NCBI GenBank assembly: GCA_030247855.1
Contig: JAPDRN010000077.1
Coordinates: forward strand, 1-64,000
DNA: 64,000 nt
Source: Knufia peltigerae
Taxonomy: Eukaryota > Ascomycota > Eurotiomycetes > Chaetothyriales > Trichomeriaceae
Direction of reading: 5' to 3'
This document shows, in pieces, positions 1-8,354 of the stretch (positions are counted from its first letter, which is position 1; each line of letters starts with the position of its first letter). A program made the position numbers and the translations under genes. Under the pieces are notes generated by a model. The model was not told where the DNA came from. It saw only the letters and a list, made by a program, of their open reading frames with translations, and did no database searches.

Positions 1-2331
1 GATGCGCTGTGCTTCACCGCCTGAAAGTTCCGTGGCTGGCTGGCCCAGCCGCAGGTACCCCAGGCCGATTTCCTGCAGCAGCTGCAGCGGACGGGCAATG
101 GCCTCCTCCTCGATGAAGAACGCATGCGCCTGGTCCACCGTCATCTGCAGGACCTCGGCGATGTTGCGGTCATTCCACAGCACCTTCAGCGTGGCCTCGT
201 TGTAGCGCGCGCCGTGGCAGGTGGGGCACGGCGCATAGACGCTGGGCATGAACAGCAGTTCGACGCTGACGAAACCCTCGCCTTCGCAGGTCTCGCATCT
301 GCCCTTGGCCACGTTGAACGAGAAGCGGCCCGCGTCGAAACGCCGGCGGCGCGCGGCGGGCGTCGCGGCGAACAGCTTGCGCACGTGGTCGAACAGCCCG
401 GTATAGGTGGCCAGGTTGGAGCGTGGCGTGCGGCCGATGGGCTTCTGGTCCACCTGCACTACCCGCTGGATGGCGTCGACATCACCTGCCAACTGGCCTC
501 GCGTGGTTTCGATCACGGTCGGCCCGTCCGTCGGCGAGGCCTCCGCGGCATCATCCGCGGGCTCATGCCCCAGGTGCAGCAGCACCAGCTCGGGCAGTGC
601 CTGCGCCATCAGGCTGGATTTGCCCGATCCTGAAATGCCGGTCACTGCGGTCAGCAACCCCAGCGGCACCTGCGCATCCACGCCCTGCAGGTTGTGGCGG
701 TGGATGCCCTTCAGCTCCAGCCAGTTGCTGGCGCTGCGCTGCCGGCTGGCGGCCGCAGGCACCTGGTCGAACAGATACCGGGCGGTGCGCGATTCCTGGA
801 CCTTGCGCAGGCCGTCGGGCTCGCCACTATAGAGAACGCGCCCGCCGTGCTCACCCGCCTCCGGGCCAACATCCACCAGCCACTGCGCGCGGCGCATCAG
901 CTCCAGGTCGTGCTCGACAACGAACACCGAGTTTCCGCCGTCGCGCAACCGGTCCAGCGCGTCGTACAGCGCCTGGCTGTCGGCGGGGTGCAGGCCGGCC
1001 GAGGGTTCATCAAGCACGTACAGCACGCCAAACAGCAACGAGCTGAGCTGCGTGGCCAGCCGCAGACGCTGCAGTTCGCCGGCCGACAGGGTGGGCGTGG
1101 CTCGATCCAGCGAGAGATACCCCAGGCCCAGGCCTCGTAGCTGGTGCACACGCGCCATGACCCCGCCTGCGAGGCGCTGTGCAGCCAAGCGCTTCTCTTC
1201 TGACAGTGCCGAGGTCAGCCGTACGTCGGGGGCTCCAGCGTGGACAGGGCGGCCGCTTACAGCCCGCTGCGTGCGATCGCGTTTCGTGGCGCTACCGCTG
1301 GCACGCGCGCCGCGGCTGTGCGCGCTGAAATCGCCCTGCGCGATGGGCCCCAGCAGATCCGCCAACTGGTCCAGCGGCAGCCGCATGAACTCACCGATAT
1401 CCACACCGGCGAAGGTGACCGAAAGTGCCTCCGGCTTCAGGCGCTTTCCGTGGCAGGCCGGGCACAACCTGCCTTCCATGTAGCGGGAAACGCGCTTGCG
1501 CATCAGCGCGCTCTGGGTGTTGGCAAAGGTGTGCAGCACGTAGCGGCGGGCGCCGGTGTAGGTGCCCATGTAGCTGGGCTCCAGCTTGCGCTTCAGCGCG
1601 GCACGGGTCTCGGCGGGCGTGAAACCGGCATAGACCGGCACGGTTGGCGTTTCCTCGGTGAACAGGATCCACTCCCTGTCCTTCTTCGGCAGCTTCTTCC
1701 ACGGTATGTCGATGTCGTAGCCCAGCGTGACCAGGATGTCGCGCAGGTTCTGGCCATGCCATGCCGGCGGCCACGAGGCGATGGCACGTTCACGGATGCT
1801 CAGCGACGGGTCCGGAACCATCAGCGCTTCGGTCACCTCGTACACATGCCCCAGGCCATGGCAGGTGCTGCAGGCGCCCTGCGGCGTATTGGGCGAGAAG
1901 TCCTCGGCGTACAGCATGGGCTGATTGGCCGGGTACGCCCCGGCGCGCGAGTACATCATGCGCACCAAGCTGGACAGCGTGGTCACGCTGCCCATCGAGG
2001 AACGTGCATTGCTGGCACCGCGCTGCTGCTGCAGGGCCACCGCTGGCGGCAGCCCGTCGATGGCATCCACATCGGGTACGCCCGCCTGGTCGATCAGGCG
2101 CCGCGCGTATGGCGCTACGGATTCGAAGTAGCGCCGCTGCGCCTCAGCGAAGACAGTACCGAAGGCCAACGACGACTTGCCCGACCCCGACACCCCGGAG
2201 AACACCACCAGTGCATTGCGCGGAATGGAGACATCGACATTCTTGAGGTTGTGCTCGCGCGCGCCGCGCACCTCCACGCAACCGCTGGCTGCGGCAGCGC
2301 ATGAGGATTCACCGAAAGGGTTGTTGGACAT
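1..2331 (-). CDS. uvrA2: UvrA2-type (class II) excinuclease ABC subunit A, C-terminus cut by window edge
   Basis: UvrA-family ATPase that binds damaged DNA; class II members lack the usual UvrB-binding region and are linked to tolerance of DNA-damaging compounds rather than core repair. Starting from ATG at 2331, 777 codons are visible with no stop. Walker A GVSGSGKSS is near residue 46 and a second GISGSGKSS begins the second ATPase half. ABC signatures are LSAGELQRL and, at the window edge, LSGGEAQRI. Zinc-finger CxxC pairs appear as CSTCHG, CPACHG and CETCEG...CPTCHG. The second Walker B and the C-terminus lie outside. The stretch between the first Walker A and the first zinc finger is short, as in UvrA2. 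It stands alone, convergent with nothing visible. Very sure of family, fairly sure of class. Confidence 0.93.
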   Translation of the reverse strand, partial: MSNNPFGESSCAAAASGCVEVRGAREHNLKNVDVSIPRNALVVFSGVSGSGKSSLAFGTVFAEAQRRYFESVAPYARRLIDQAGVPDVDAIDGLPPAVALQQQRGASNARSSMGSVTTLSSLVRMMYSRAGAYPANQPMLYAEDFSPNTPQGACSTCHGLGHVYEVTEALMVPDPSLSIRERAIASWPPAWHGQNLRDILVTLGYDIDIPWKKLPKKDREWILFTEETPTVPVYAGFTPAETRAALKRKLEPSYMGTYTGARRYVLHTFANTQSALMRKRVSRYMEGRLCPACHGKRLKPEALSVTFAGVDIGEFMRLPLDQLADLLGPIAQGDFSAHSRGARASGSATKRDRTQRAVSGRPVHAGAPDVRLTSALSEEKRLAAQRLAGGVMARVHQLRGLGLGYLSLDRATPTLSAGELQRLRLATQLSSLLFGVLYVLDEPSAGLHPADSQALYDALDRLRDGGNSVFVVEHDLELMRRAQWLVDVGPEAGEHGGRVLYSGEPDGLRKVQESRTARYLFDQVPAAASRQRSASNWLELKGIHRHNLQGVDAQVPLGLLTAVTGISGSGKSSLMAQALPELVLLHLGHEPADDAAEASPTDGPTVIETTRGQLAGDVDAIQRVVQVDQKPIGRTPRSNLATYTGLFDHVRKLFAATPAARRRRFDAGRFSFNVAKGRCETCEGEGFVSVELLFMPSVYAPCPTCHGARYNEATLKVLWNDRNIAEVLQMTVDQAHAFFIEEEAIARPLQLLQEIGLGYLRLGQPATELSGGEAQRI

Positions 2332-2497
2332 CGTTGCGTTCCTGCAGGCAGTGAGCGGTGCGCCTTGGAGTGCGCCCAAGGACGCATTTTCGCTGCTGCG
2401 AGGTGAATGTGGTGAGGGGATGTGCGGCCCCGCCCTGCGGGCCCGCAAACCGCATCACCTGCCGACTGCAAGGGGCGCGTGGCAGCGAACGTATCGC

Positions 2498-3481
2498 TCA
2501 GATGGCGATGAGAACTTTCCCCATCACAGACCCGGCTTCAAGCGCCTGGTGCGCTTCAGCGATCTTCTGCAGATCCACCTTCAAGCCGACATGGGGCGAA
2601 TAGGCACCACTGGCAAGGCACGCAGTGATGTCCCTGATCGCGTTGTTTTTCGCTTCCTGGGGGACCGAATAAATGTACACGAAGCGGAGCACGCATCCGT
2701 GCACCATCGCACGCAACAGTGGCAGTGAAAGCTCATCGGTTGCCTGCGCAGTCGCATAGGCGCTGATGACTCCGCCAGAGGCGAGACATGCCAGATCAAG
2801 GTCGAGATTTGCCTTCACATTGACCTCTACGATGCGATCCACGCCCGCGTTGCGGGTATGGGCGTTGATCGCGCTGGCGACATCGTCATTGAGACGGTCC
2901 AGCACCAGATCCGCTCCGGCCGCCCGGGCAATGATGGCCTGCTCGGCATTCATGACCGTGGCCGCGACCCAGGCGCCCGCCCACTTTGCCAGCAGGATAG
3001 CGGCGGTGCCGACCACCCCTGCCCCGCCTTGCACCAACACCCTTCGGCCGTTGATGTCGCCATCCGCGAAGAGGCAGCGATGAGCTGTCAGTGCCGGAAT
3101 ACCCAGCGATGCCCCCACCTCGAAGGAGACATCGTCGGGCAGCGGCACGGCGTGCCCAGCCGGCACGACCACGAACGCCGCAGCTGTCCCGCTCGCCCTG
3201 CCGTACTGGGCCTCATAGATCCATACGCGCTGGCCTATACGGCCCACCTCTTCCGGGTCGCCGACCGCATCGATGACACCGGCACCGTCCTGGTGGGGAA
3301 TGATCCGTGGAAAGGGCATCGGCGCGGAGAATCCTGTGCGGGCCTTGAGGTCTGTGGGATTGAGCCCCGACATGTGCACCCGAACCCGAACTTCGCCCGG
3401 CCCCGGTTGTGGGGCGGGCAGCTCTGCAACGTAAAGCACCTCATCAGCCGGGCCTTGGCGGTCGTAATACGCAGCTCTCAT
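2498..3481 (-). CDS. Zinc-independent quinone oxidoreductase (MDR family, ZADH-like)
   Basis: Cytoplasmic NADPH-dependent oxidoreductase of the medium-chain dehydrogenase family, probably reducing quinones or reactive carbonyls. The 327-residue product has the GroES-like N-terminal fold and a Rossmann motif GGAGVVG at about residues 152-158; the catalytic and structural zinc cysteines of alcohol dehydrogenases are absent. I chose ATG 3481, preceded by an AGAGAGA ribosome site and starting MRAAYY as relatives do; an in-frame start at 3538 is possible but would overlap the operator region. It is divergent from an HxlR regulator with palindromes between them, so it is very probably the regulator's target, induced by electrophiles or quinones. 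Substrate cannot be read from the sequence. Confidence 0.88.
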   Translation of the reverse strand: MRAAYYDRQGPADEVLYVAELPAPQPGPGEVRVRVHMSGLNPTDLKARTGFSAPMPFPRIIPHQDGAGVIDAVGDPEEVGRIGQRVWIYEAQYGRASGTAAAFVVVPAGHAVPLPDDVSFEVGASLGIPALTAHRCLFADGDINGRRVLVQGGAGVVGTAAILLAKWAGAWVAATVMNAEQAIIARAAGADLVLDRLNDDVASAINAHTRNAGVDRIVEVNVKANLDLDLACLASGGVISAYATAQATDELSLPLLRAMVHGCVLRFVYIYSVPQEAKNNAIRDITACLASGAYSPHVGLKVDLQKIAEAHQALEAGSVMGKVLIAI

Positions 3482-3563
3482 GCGTTTTCTCTCTGATTGC
3501 GAAGGGGTTCCCTTCCGGGCCAGCACTATCAGAGGCAAGCGGCTAATTTACAACCAGGCACAC

Positions 3564-3591
3564 TTTGTATATATAGGGATACAAAGTATCC
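3564..3591. promoter_or_regulatory. Two overlapping palindromes, putative HxlR operator
   Basis: In the 123-bp divergent space there is a perfect inverted repeat TTTGTAT-N8-ATACAAA (3564-3585) overlapped by GGATAC-AAA-GTATCC (3577-3591). This AT-rich block inside GC-rich DNA ends 13 bp before the regulator's start codon. HxlR/YodB-type dimers bind such sites, so autoregulation plus control of the oxidoreductase is the natural reading; the assignment is inference. Confidence 0.6.
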
Positions 3592-3604
3592 TATTGGAGT
3601 GGTG

Positions 3605-3937
3605 ATGCCCCCTGACCTGCCATCTGAGTACCGATGTGCCGTAGAAGTGACCGTCGACATCGCCGGCGGCAAGTGGAAGCCGTTGATCGTTCACTACCTG
3701 CTGAGCGGAACCAAACGGTTTGGGGAACTGCGAAAGCTGATCGGCGGCGTGACCCAGCGCTCGTTGACCTTGCAGCTGCGCGAGCTTGAGGCAAGCGGCA
3801 TCGTGCGGCGCGAAGTGTTTGCAGAAGTTCCGCCGCGTGTTGAATACACGTTGACGCCGCTGGGCACCACGCTGGCGCCGACGCTGGAAGCAATGAAGGT
3901 GTGGGGAGAACACTATCTGGCCAGCAAGAGCGGCTAG
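3605..3937 (+). CDS. HxlR-family winged-helix regulator
   Basis: A 110-residue DNA-binding regulator of the HxlR/YodB type. The hallmark GGKWKPLIVHYL near residue 20 and the winged-helix core with RFGELRKLIGGVTQRSLTLQLRELE are clear; the C-terminus YTLTPLGTTL is typical. ATG 3605 has GGAG six bases upstream (3595-3598); an adjacent in-frame GTG at 3602 is an alternative. The divergent quinone oxidoreductase and the intervening palindromes suggest a local redox or electrophile switch. One internal cysteine used by YodB/HypR-type sensors (near residue 6) is not present in the expected place; only the CAVEVT cysteine near residue 10 is seen, so the sensing mode is uncertain. Confidence 0.9.
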   Translation: MPPDLPSEYRCAVEVTVDIAGGKWKPLIVHYLLSGTKRFGELRKLIGGVTQRSLTLQLRELEASGIVRREVFAEVPPRVEYTLTPLGTTLAPTLEAMKVWGEHYLASKSG

Positions 3938-3951
3938 CGGCTAGCGGCTAG
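3931..3951 (+). repeat. Three tandem CGGCTAG heptamers over the stop codon
   Basis: CGGCTAG occurs three times head to tail, the first containing the regulator's TAG stop. Because the unit is 7 bp, TAG falls in all three forward frames (3935, 3942, 3949). Confidence 0.85.
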
Positions 3952-3986
3952 CGGCTGCGAGTGCGGGAATCGCGGGCTTCGTAGTC

Positions 3987-4436
3987 TCAGATCGCGGCGA
4001 CCTGTTGTTTGACGGCGCCCAGCAACAGATCCATTCCGGAAGGGCCCTGCTCCGCGGTGCGCTCTCCTTGAGCGAAGTCGGTCCAGTCTGCTTTCGCTAT
4101 CCGACCAAGTTCGTGGAGTTCGGCTGGCAGCCACCGCATTGGCCAAAACGGCAGCCTGCGATGGCCCACCCTTCCTCGCTGCAGTTCGACCAGACCCGTA
4201 TGGCTGCTCGCGCCGATGACCCTTGAATAGGCCACCGACAGCCCGTCTTCGGGCCCTTCAAGATATTGGAGAAAGTGCTCTCCATCGAAAAGCAGGACCC
4301 CGGTCACGCCAGCGTTCCGATTGAAACGCGCGGCATCGTCAACAATGGCGCACAGCTTCCCTTCCGTTTGGCCCAGTCCGTCTGCAGCGATTTCGCGGAT
4401 CGCCTCGCTTGCATAAGCCACGGCCCTGATAGGCAT
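3987..4436 (-). CDS. BLUF-domain blue-light sensor (copy 1)
   Basis: A 149-residue single-domain BLUF protein that binds FAD and senses blue light in the cytosol. The photochemical residues expected from AppA/PixD spacing are visible: Tyr8, Asn39 in RFNRNAG, Gln57 in FLQYLEG, and the Trp98-x-Met100 pair in FWPM. No output domain is attached, so it should act through a partner, as PixD/YcgF-type short BLUFs do. ATG 4436 is preceded by AAGGAG seven bases away. It is divergent from a small zinc-ribbon gene and closely similar to a second BLUF gene at 12289-12816 that has the same kind of divergent neighbour. An open frame extends to 4724 but lacks a ribosome site. Confidence 0.92.
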   Translation of the reverse strand: MPIRAVAYASEAIREIAADGLGQTEGKLCAIVDDAARFNRNAGVTGVLLFDGEHFLQYLEGPEDGLSVAYSRVIGASSHTGLVELQRGRVGHRRLPFWPMRWLPAELHELGRIAKADWTDFAQGERTAEQGPSGMDLLLGAVKQQVAAI

Positions 4437-4613
4437 CGAAATCTCCTTGCAGGTGGCCCTACAGACTAGCCAAAGCCCTCTGGCGAATACAGTGATGTGT
4501 ACGTAGGAAACAAAACAATTCAGGGAAATGTGAAGATGAACTGGCGGCCTCGTCACACTCTCTCGCGTGAATGAGTCTGCAAACTCTGCCCATCCGTTCG
4601 GGGATACACACCC

Positions 4614-4883
4614 ATGCCTGATACCGGCCATTTCTATGTGCTTGCGCTGGACTATACCGCCGACGAACAGGGGCGAATCAAGAACGTCAATACGATCACA
4701 GTCCGTTGCAACCATTGCCGCCATGTTTCCCGCGCCGAAGCGGGGCTGGAACCTATTTCGGGCGGCACATTATTGACGTGCGGCAAGTGTGGGGCTCGCC
4801 AGGCAGTAAGCAATGCCCGATTGGTGGAGTGCGACCATATCCTCGGCCGAGGCGGGGACGCGCCGAGCGCCATCGGGCGCTGA
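4614..4883 (+). CDS. Small four-cysteine zinc-ribbon-like protein (copy 1)
   Basis: An 89-residue protein I cannot assign to a named family. It has two CxxC knuckles, CNHC (Cys32, Cys35) and CGKC (Cys56, Cys59), spaced as in a zinc ribbon or rubredoxin-like fold, followed by the conserved ARQAVSNARL. A paralogue at 13020-13283 matches it closely (shared VNTITxRCNxC, ISGGT/IPGGT and QAVSNARL), and each copy is divergent from a BLUF gene. The stop TGA overlaps the next start codon (TGATG), so it is translationally coupled to a DUF2971 gene. A nucleic-acid or protein-binding adaptor role is inference. The frame, composition and paralogue argue strongly that it is real. Confidence 0.82.
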   Translation: MPDTGHFYVLALDYTADEQGRIKNVNTITVRCNHCRHVSRAEAGLEPISGGTLLTCGKCGARQAVSNARLVECDHILGRGGDAPSAIGR

Positions 4884-5536
4884 TGCTTCCCGGAAACGCC
4901 ATGGTTCTGTTCAAATTCAAGCCACTGGCCCAACTGGCCCATCTGCTCGATATCATCGTCAACGAGCGCCTCTACTGCCATCATTATGAGGAGCTCAACG
5001 ATCCCTTCGAGGGTCAGTTCGAGCGCATGGTCGGGCGCGGCGCTGTACGTCGTGATTTCGGTACCGCCGGTGAGCTGGATCGGGAGGTGCCCACGCGCAT
5101 CTGCAGCTTGAGCCGCTGCTGCGACGACGTTCGCATGTGGTCGTTGTACGCGGGGAGCTTTGCCGGTGTCGCCGTGCAACTCGAACTGGACCCGGCCCAT
5201 CTCCCCCTGTATCCGGTGCGCTACGCCAACCGCCTGCCCGCCATCGATGTCGCCTGCGGGCCCGACGCCGCCCTGCGTGCGTTGACCACCAAGACATCGC
5301 ACTGGCGCTATGAAAAGGAATGGCGGTTGCTCAGTCCGGAATCCAGGATCGAGGTGCCCGGCGCGGTGCGTCGCGTCATCCTCGGCATGCGCATGCCATC
5401 CGAGGTGATCGACATCATCAGCCAAGTGGCGCACCCCCACACCGATGTCCGCATGGCCGAGCTCGACCCGGCGGGTACGTGCATTGTCATGGGCGGCCGC
5501 CCAACCCGTCCACAGCCGTCGCTGCAGACGGCATGA
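4883..5536 (+). CDS. DUF2971-family protein
   Basis: A 217-residue protein of unknown function matching the DUF2971 pattern: an N-terminal LFKFKPL start region, NDPFEG near residue 39, a central ICSLSRCCDDVRMWSLYAG segment and KTSHWRYEKEWRLL. These motifs are characteristic of the family, which is often seen in accessory and defence-associated regions, but no activity is established. I start at ATG 4883 because it overlaps the upstream stop as TGATG; ATG 4901 (MVLFKF) is also reasonable. It forms a two-gene unit with the zinc-ribbon gene and is convergent with the flavoprotein gene downstream. Confidence 0.83.
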   Translation: MLPGNAMVLFKFKPLAQLAHLLDIIVNERLYCHHYEELNDPFEGQFERMVGRGAVRRDFGTAGELDREVPTRICSLSRCCDDVRMWSLYAGSFAGVAVQLELDPAHLPLYPVRYANRLPAIDVACGPDAALRALTTKTSHWRYEKEWRLLSPESRIEVPGAVRRVILGMRMPSEVIDIISQVAHPHTDVRMAELDPAGTCIVMGGRPTRPQPSLQTA

Positions 5537-5558
5537 GGCGCGCCAGCAGCGGCATGGG

Positions 5559-6482
5559 TCAGCCCTGCAGCAGGCCCGACAATGACCGGTGCGACGCCAC
5601 CCCCGCCAAGGCGCCCTCGCCCACCGCCAGAGAAATGTTGCCCGCCATGCGCGCGCAGTCTCCGCAGGCAAATACGCCTGGAATGGTGGTCTGCTTGCTT
5701 GAGTCAGTGGTGATGCACCCTTCGCTCTGCAGGTCACAGCCAAGCTGCGCAGCGAGGGGGGTGGACAGTTGCGTCTGCGTGACGATGAACAGCGCCGCCA
5801 GGCTGACTGTGCGGCCACCTGCCAGTTCCACATCCGCCTCACCTGTAATGCGCTCGATCAGGTCGCCTACTACTCGAATCCCTCTGCCGTGCAGCCTGGC
5901 ATCCGGCGCTGGCGGCAATGTCCCATTGCGGAACAGTACCACCGACCCCCAATCGCAGAGCAGCACGGCTTCGGTCTGCGCTTCCGCCTCGGCATTGTGC
6001 TGCGCCAGCACGCCCAGTGGTCTGTCCGGCAACTCGTAGCCATGGCAGTAGGGGCAATGCAGTACGGTCTTCCCCCAGCGCTCGGCAAGCCCGCTGACGG
6101 CAGGCAGGCGATCAACCACTCCATGGGCCAGCACAAGCCGACGGGCGCGCACGCTGGCGCCACCGTCGAGCAACATGCTGAAGTCATCGATACGACCCCA
6201 CGCACGGCGCGCTGTACCGTTGAACCAATGCAGCCCGGGATAGCGCAGCAACTGCTGCCGGGACGTCTGCAGCAGCGCAGGGGTTGCCGAACCGTCCTGG
6301 CCGAGGAATCCGTGCGAGACGGTAGCGGGGTTGTTGCGTGGATGGCCGGCATCGATGACCAGCACGCAGCGACGCGCTCTCGCCAACTGCAGCGCCGCCG
6401 ACATTCCTGCGAAGCTGCCGCCAATGACGACCGCGTCATAGGACGGGAGGGGCGGTTCGTTGCTGGATGGAAGAGAAGCCAA
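5559..6482 (-). CDS. Thioredoxin-reductase-like NAD(P)/FAD oxidoreductase
   Basis: A flavoprotein of about 307 residues in the thioredoxin reductase superfamily. It shows the FAD-binding VIGGSFAGMSAA (about residues 19-30), a redox-active CPYC at Cys143/Cys146, and the C-terminal GVFACGDCA FAD-contact motif. Relatives are often encoded alone and lack a known thioredoxin partner. The start is uncertain: the frame is open to 6674 but the only early candidate near the conserved N-terminus is TTG 6482, with a GGA-type site upstream. Expected product: cytoplasmic disulfide or small-molecule reductase. Convergent with the DUF2971 gene. Confidence 0.85.
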   Translation of the reverse strand: MASLPSSNEPPLPSYDAVVIGGSFAGMSAALQLARARRCVLVIDAGHPRNNPATVSHGFLGQDGSATPALLQTSRQQLLRYPGLHWFNGTARRAWGRIDDFSMLLDGGASVRARRLVLAHGVVDRLPAVSGLAERWGKTVLHCPYCHGYELPDRPLGVLAQHNAEAEAQTEAVLLCDWGSVVLFRNGTLPPAPDARLHGRGIRVVGDLIERITGEADVELAGGRTVSLAALFIVTQTQLSTPLAAQLGCDLQSEGCITTDSSKQTTIPGVFACGDCARMAGNISLAVGEGALAGVASHRSLSGLLQG

Positions 6483-6705
6483 TGGCGTTCCAGGGCAGAC
6501 GGCGGCGGATGACCAAGACCCTCCCACTTCGTCCCTCAAGGCAGTGAGAAACCGCAGTGAAGCCCGCGCAACGCACACATGCGCGTGGCTGTTAGGGAGC
6601 CGTGAGCGCCGCGCTGTGCTGCCCCACCCGCCCACGACCTTGGCATCGCGCCGATGTGAACCGGGCCAGTGCAAGCTGAATATCCCCGATGAGAGGAGGT
6701 GGTCG

Positions 6706-7284
6706 ATGAAGTCCCGCTATGCGATTTCCCTCTGTATTGCCGCTTTTGCGCTGTCTCCCGCATCCGCCGTTGCCGGCCCGGAGGCGACGGCGGGCGCCGC
6801 GCCGCCTGGCCGGGAAGCCCCGGTGGGACGTGGCCAGGAGGCAGCCCTTGGCATGCTCTCAACCATCAACGCTGGCGAAATCGATGCCGGTCGCCTTGCT
6901 CTGATGCACGCCCTCGATGCGCGGGTACGGGACTATGCGCAACGGATGATCGATGAGCACACCAGCAACAACCGTCAGTTGGCCACGTGGAAGAGCGACG
7001 GGGCCGCACTGCAGGCGCAGGCAGAACGGGCGGAGGGAAAAAAAACACTGGCGATGCTGCAGCAAGCGCAGGGCCCGGCATTCGACGGCGCCTATCTGCA
7101 GGCCATGGTGCGGGACCATCAGCGGGCGCTGCAGACGCTGGATTCCAGCCTGATCCCGGCCGCACACGACCCCGACGTCGCCGGCTTCCTGCGGGTCTCT
7201 CGCTTGCATGTTGCCGATCACCTGAAGCAGGCACAGGAACTGCTATCCCAGTTGGGCGTAAAGAACCCGGAGACGGCACGATGA
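6706..7284 (+). CDS. DUF4142 periplasmic protein
   Basis: A 192-residue exported protein with an N-terminal signal peptide (about residues 1-25, cleavage near ASAVAGP) and a DUF4142 four-helix, ferritin-like fold: the repeated patterns NAGEIDAGRLAL, VRDYAQRMIDEHTSNN and HVADHLKQAQELL are typical. Function unknown; members are often stress induced. ATG 6706 has a perfect AGGAGGT seven bases upstream. The stop overlaps an ATG (ATGA) that opens only a doubtful frame. It heads a same-strand run with the broken iron permease and an isochorismatase-like gene. Confidence 0.88.
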   Translation: MKSRYAISLCIAAFALSPASAVAGPEATAGAAPPGREAPVGRGQEAALGMLSTINAGEIDAGRLALMHALDARVRDYAQRMIDEHTSNNRQLATWKSDGAALQAQAERAEGKKTLAMLQQAQGPAFDGAYLQAMVRDHQRALQTLDSSLIPAAHDPDVAGFLRVSRLHVADHLKQAQELLSQLGVKNPETAR

Positions 7285-7420
7285 CAAGGTTGTTGGAACG
7301 CGTGCATACCCACACAGCGTCGCCGCGTCCGCACCCGATGAGCCTGCGCAGCAGGACCGCAAGCGGCCGGCACCCGATGCGGCAAAGAAGAACGGGGGCG
7401 CCAAGGGAGGTGAGCAGTGA
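7281..7420 (+). other. Possible small frameshifted or start-less reading frame
   Basis: Between DUF4142 and the iron permease remnant, a coding-looking frame ends with KKNGGAKGGEQ and a TGA at 7418-7420 that overlaps the next GTG. It has no start codon in frame; the ATG at 7281 overlapping the DUF4142 stop is in another frame. A decayed small gene whose frame has shifted is possible, as is chance. Confidence 0.3.
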
Positions 7421-7763
7421 TCCGACGTGCGTTCGCCCGCGCGGCATCTGCCACCGCACGCCTGTCAGGCAGCTTGAATGACACCTGGCAGCTGGTGATC
7501 AACACCGGTACCACGATCGTGACATTCCTTATGGTATTCCTGATCCAGCAGATACTGCGGCGTTGCACATCAAACTGGACGAGTTGATCCGGGTCAGCAG
7601 GGATGCCAACCAGGAGCTTCTCAATCTGGAGGCGATGGAGCCAACCCACCTCGAGGATATCCGGCAGCGGTATGAGGCACTGGCTCGCACGGCTGCCGAT
7701 ATCAAGACCAAGAAGGAACGCTGCATGCCACGCGCCGCCCGCGGGCACGTGGCCGAGAACTGA
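7417..7763 (+). pseudogene. Low-affinity iron permease family gene, frameshifted and internally deleted
   Basis: The family hallmark DTWQLVINTGTTIVTFLMVFLIQ is read from GTG 7417, then the frame ends at a TGA near 7587. The expected continuation, DTAALHIKLDELIRVS, lies in another frame from about 7550 and runs to 7763. Between the two CAG triplets near 7546 the family's polar NTQNR-like stretch is missing, consistent with loss of about 13 bases. The usual first membrane segment between the N-terminal basic region and NDTWQ also appears deleted. The intact family member is a two-helix inner-membrane protein of about 130 residues with doubtful iron transport activity. Here it should be non-functional unless a sequencing error explains the shift. 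Confidence 0.75.
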
Positions 7764-7784
7764 CCGCGCGCCCCGGAGCTATCC

Positions 7785-8354
7785 ATGCAACAGCCGACCG
7801 CCCTGCTCATCATCGACCTTTTCAGCCTTTTCGATTTCCCGCAGGGGCGCCAGCTGGCTCCACTCGCCGAGCAGGCAGCGCTTCAAACCGCCAATCTACG
7901 CGCGGCGTTCGACGCGCGAGGGCTGCCGGTAATCTACGCCAATGATAATTTCGGTAACTGGAAGCAGGACTTCCCGCAGCTGGTCGAGGCGTGCCGGCAG
8001 AAGGGTGGCGAGCCGGCCAGGATCGCCGCCCAGTTGGCTCCACGGCCGGGGCACTACTTCATCCTGAAGCCCAAGCACTCCGCATTCCTGGCCACGCCCC
8101 TGCCGGTGCTGCTGGCCAAGCTTGGCATCAGCCGCCTGGTACTGGCGGGCATGGCCTTGGATTCATGCGTTCTGGCCACCGCCGTGGATGCTAACTCACG
8201 CGAATACCGCACCGTGGTCGCGTGGGAGGCGACGGCAGCGCTCCCGGACCGGCGGCAGCCGGCGTTGCAGACGCTGCAGCGTTCCGGTGTGGCTGAGGTG
8301 CTCAGCAATCGCCAGGTGTTGGCACTGCTGCCATCGACCACCACGAACGGTTAG
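7785..8354 (+). CDS. Isochorismatase-like cysteine hydrolase
   Basis: A 189-residue alpha/beta hydrolase of the isochorismatase/nicotinamidase superfamily. The catalytic triad can be placed at Asp11 (LLIIDLF), Lys97 (KPKHSAF) and Cys128 (LDSCVLATA), with the cis-peptide region preceding the cysteine. The substrate (amide, isochorismate-like or other) is not recognisable; the nicotinamidase metal-binding DxHxxxxxxH pattern is not visible. It lies 21 bp after the broken iron permease gene on the same strand. Confidence 0.88.
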   Translation: MQQPTALLIIDLFSLFDFPQGRQLAPLAEQAALQTANLRAAFDARGLPVIYANDNFGNWKQDFPQLVEACRQKGGEPARIAAQLAPRPGHYFILKPKHSAFLATPLPVLLAKLGISRLVLAGMALDSCVLATAVDANSREYRTVVAWEATAALPDRRQPALQTLQRSGVAEVLSNRQVLALLPSTTTNG

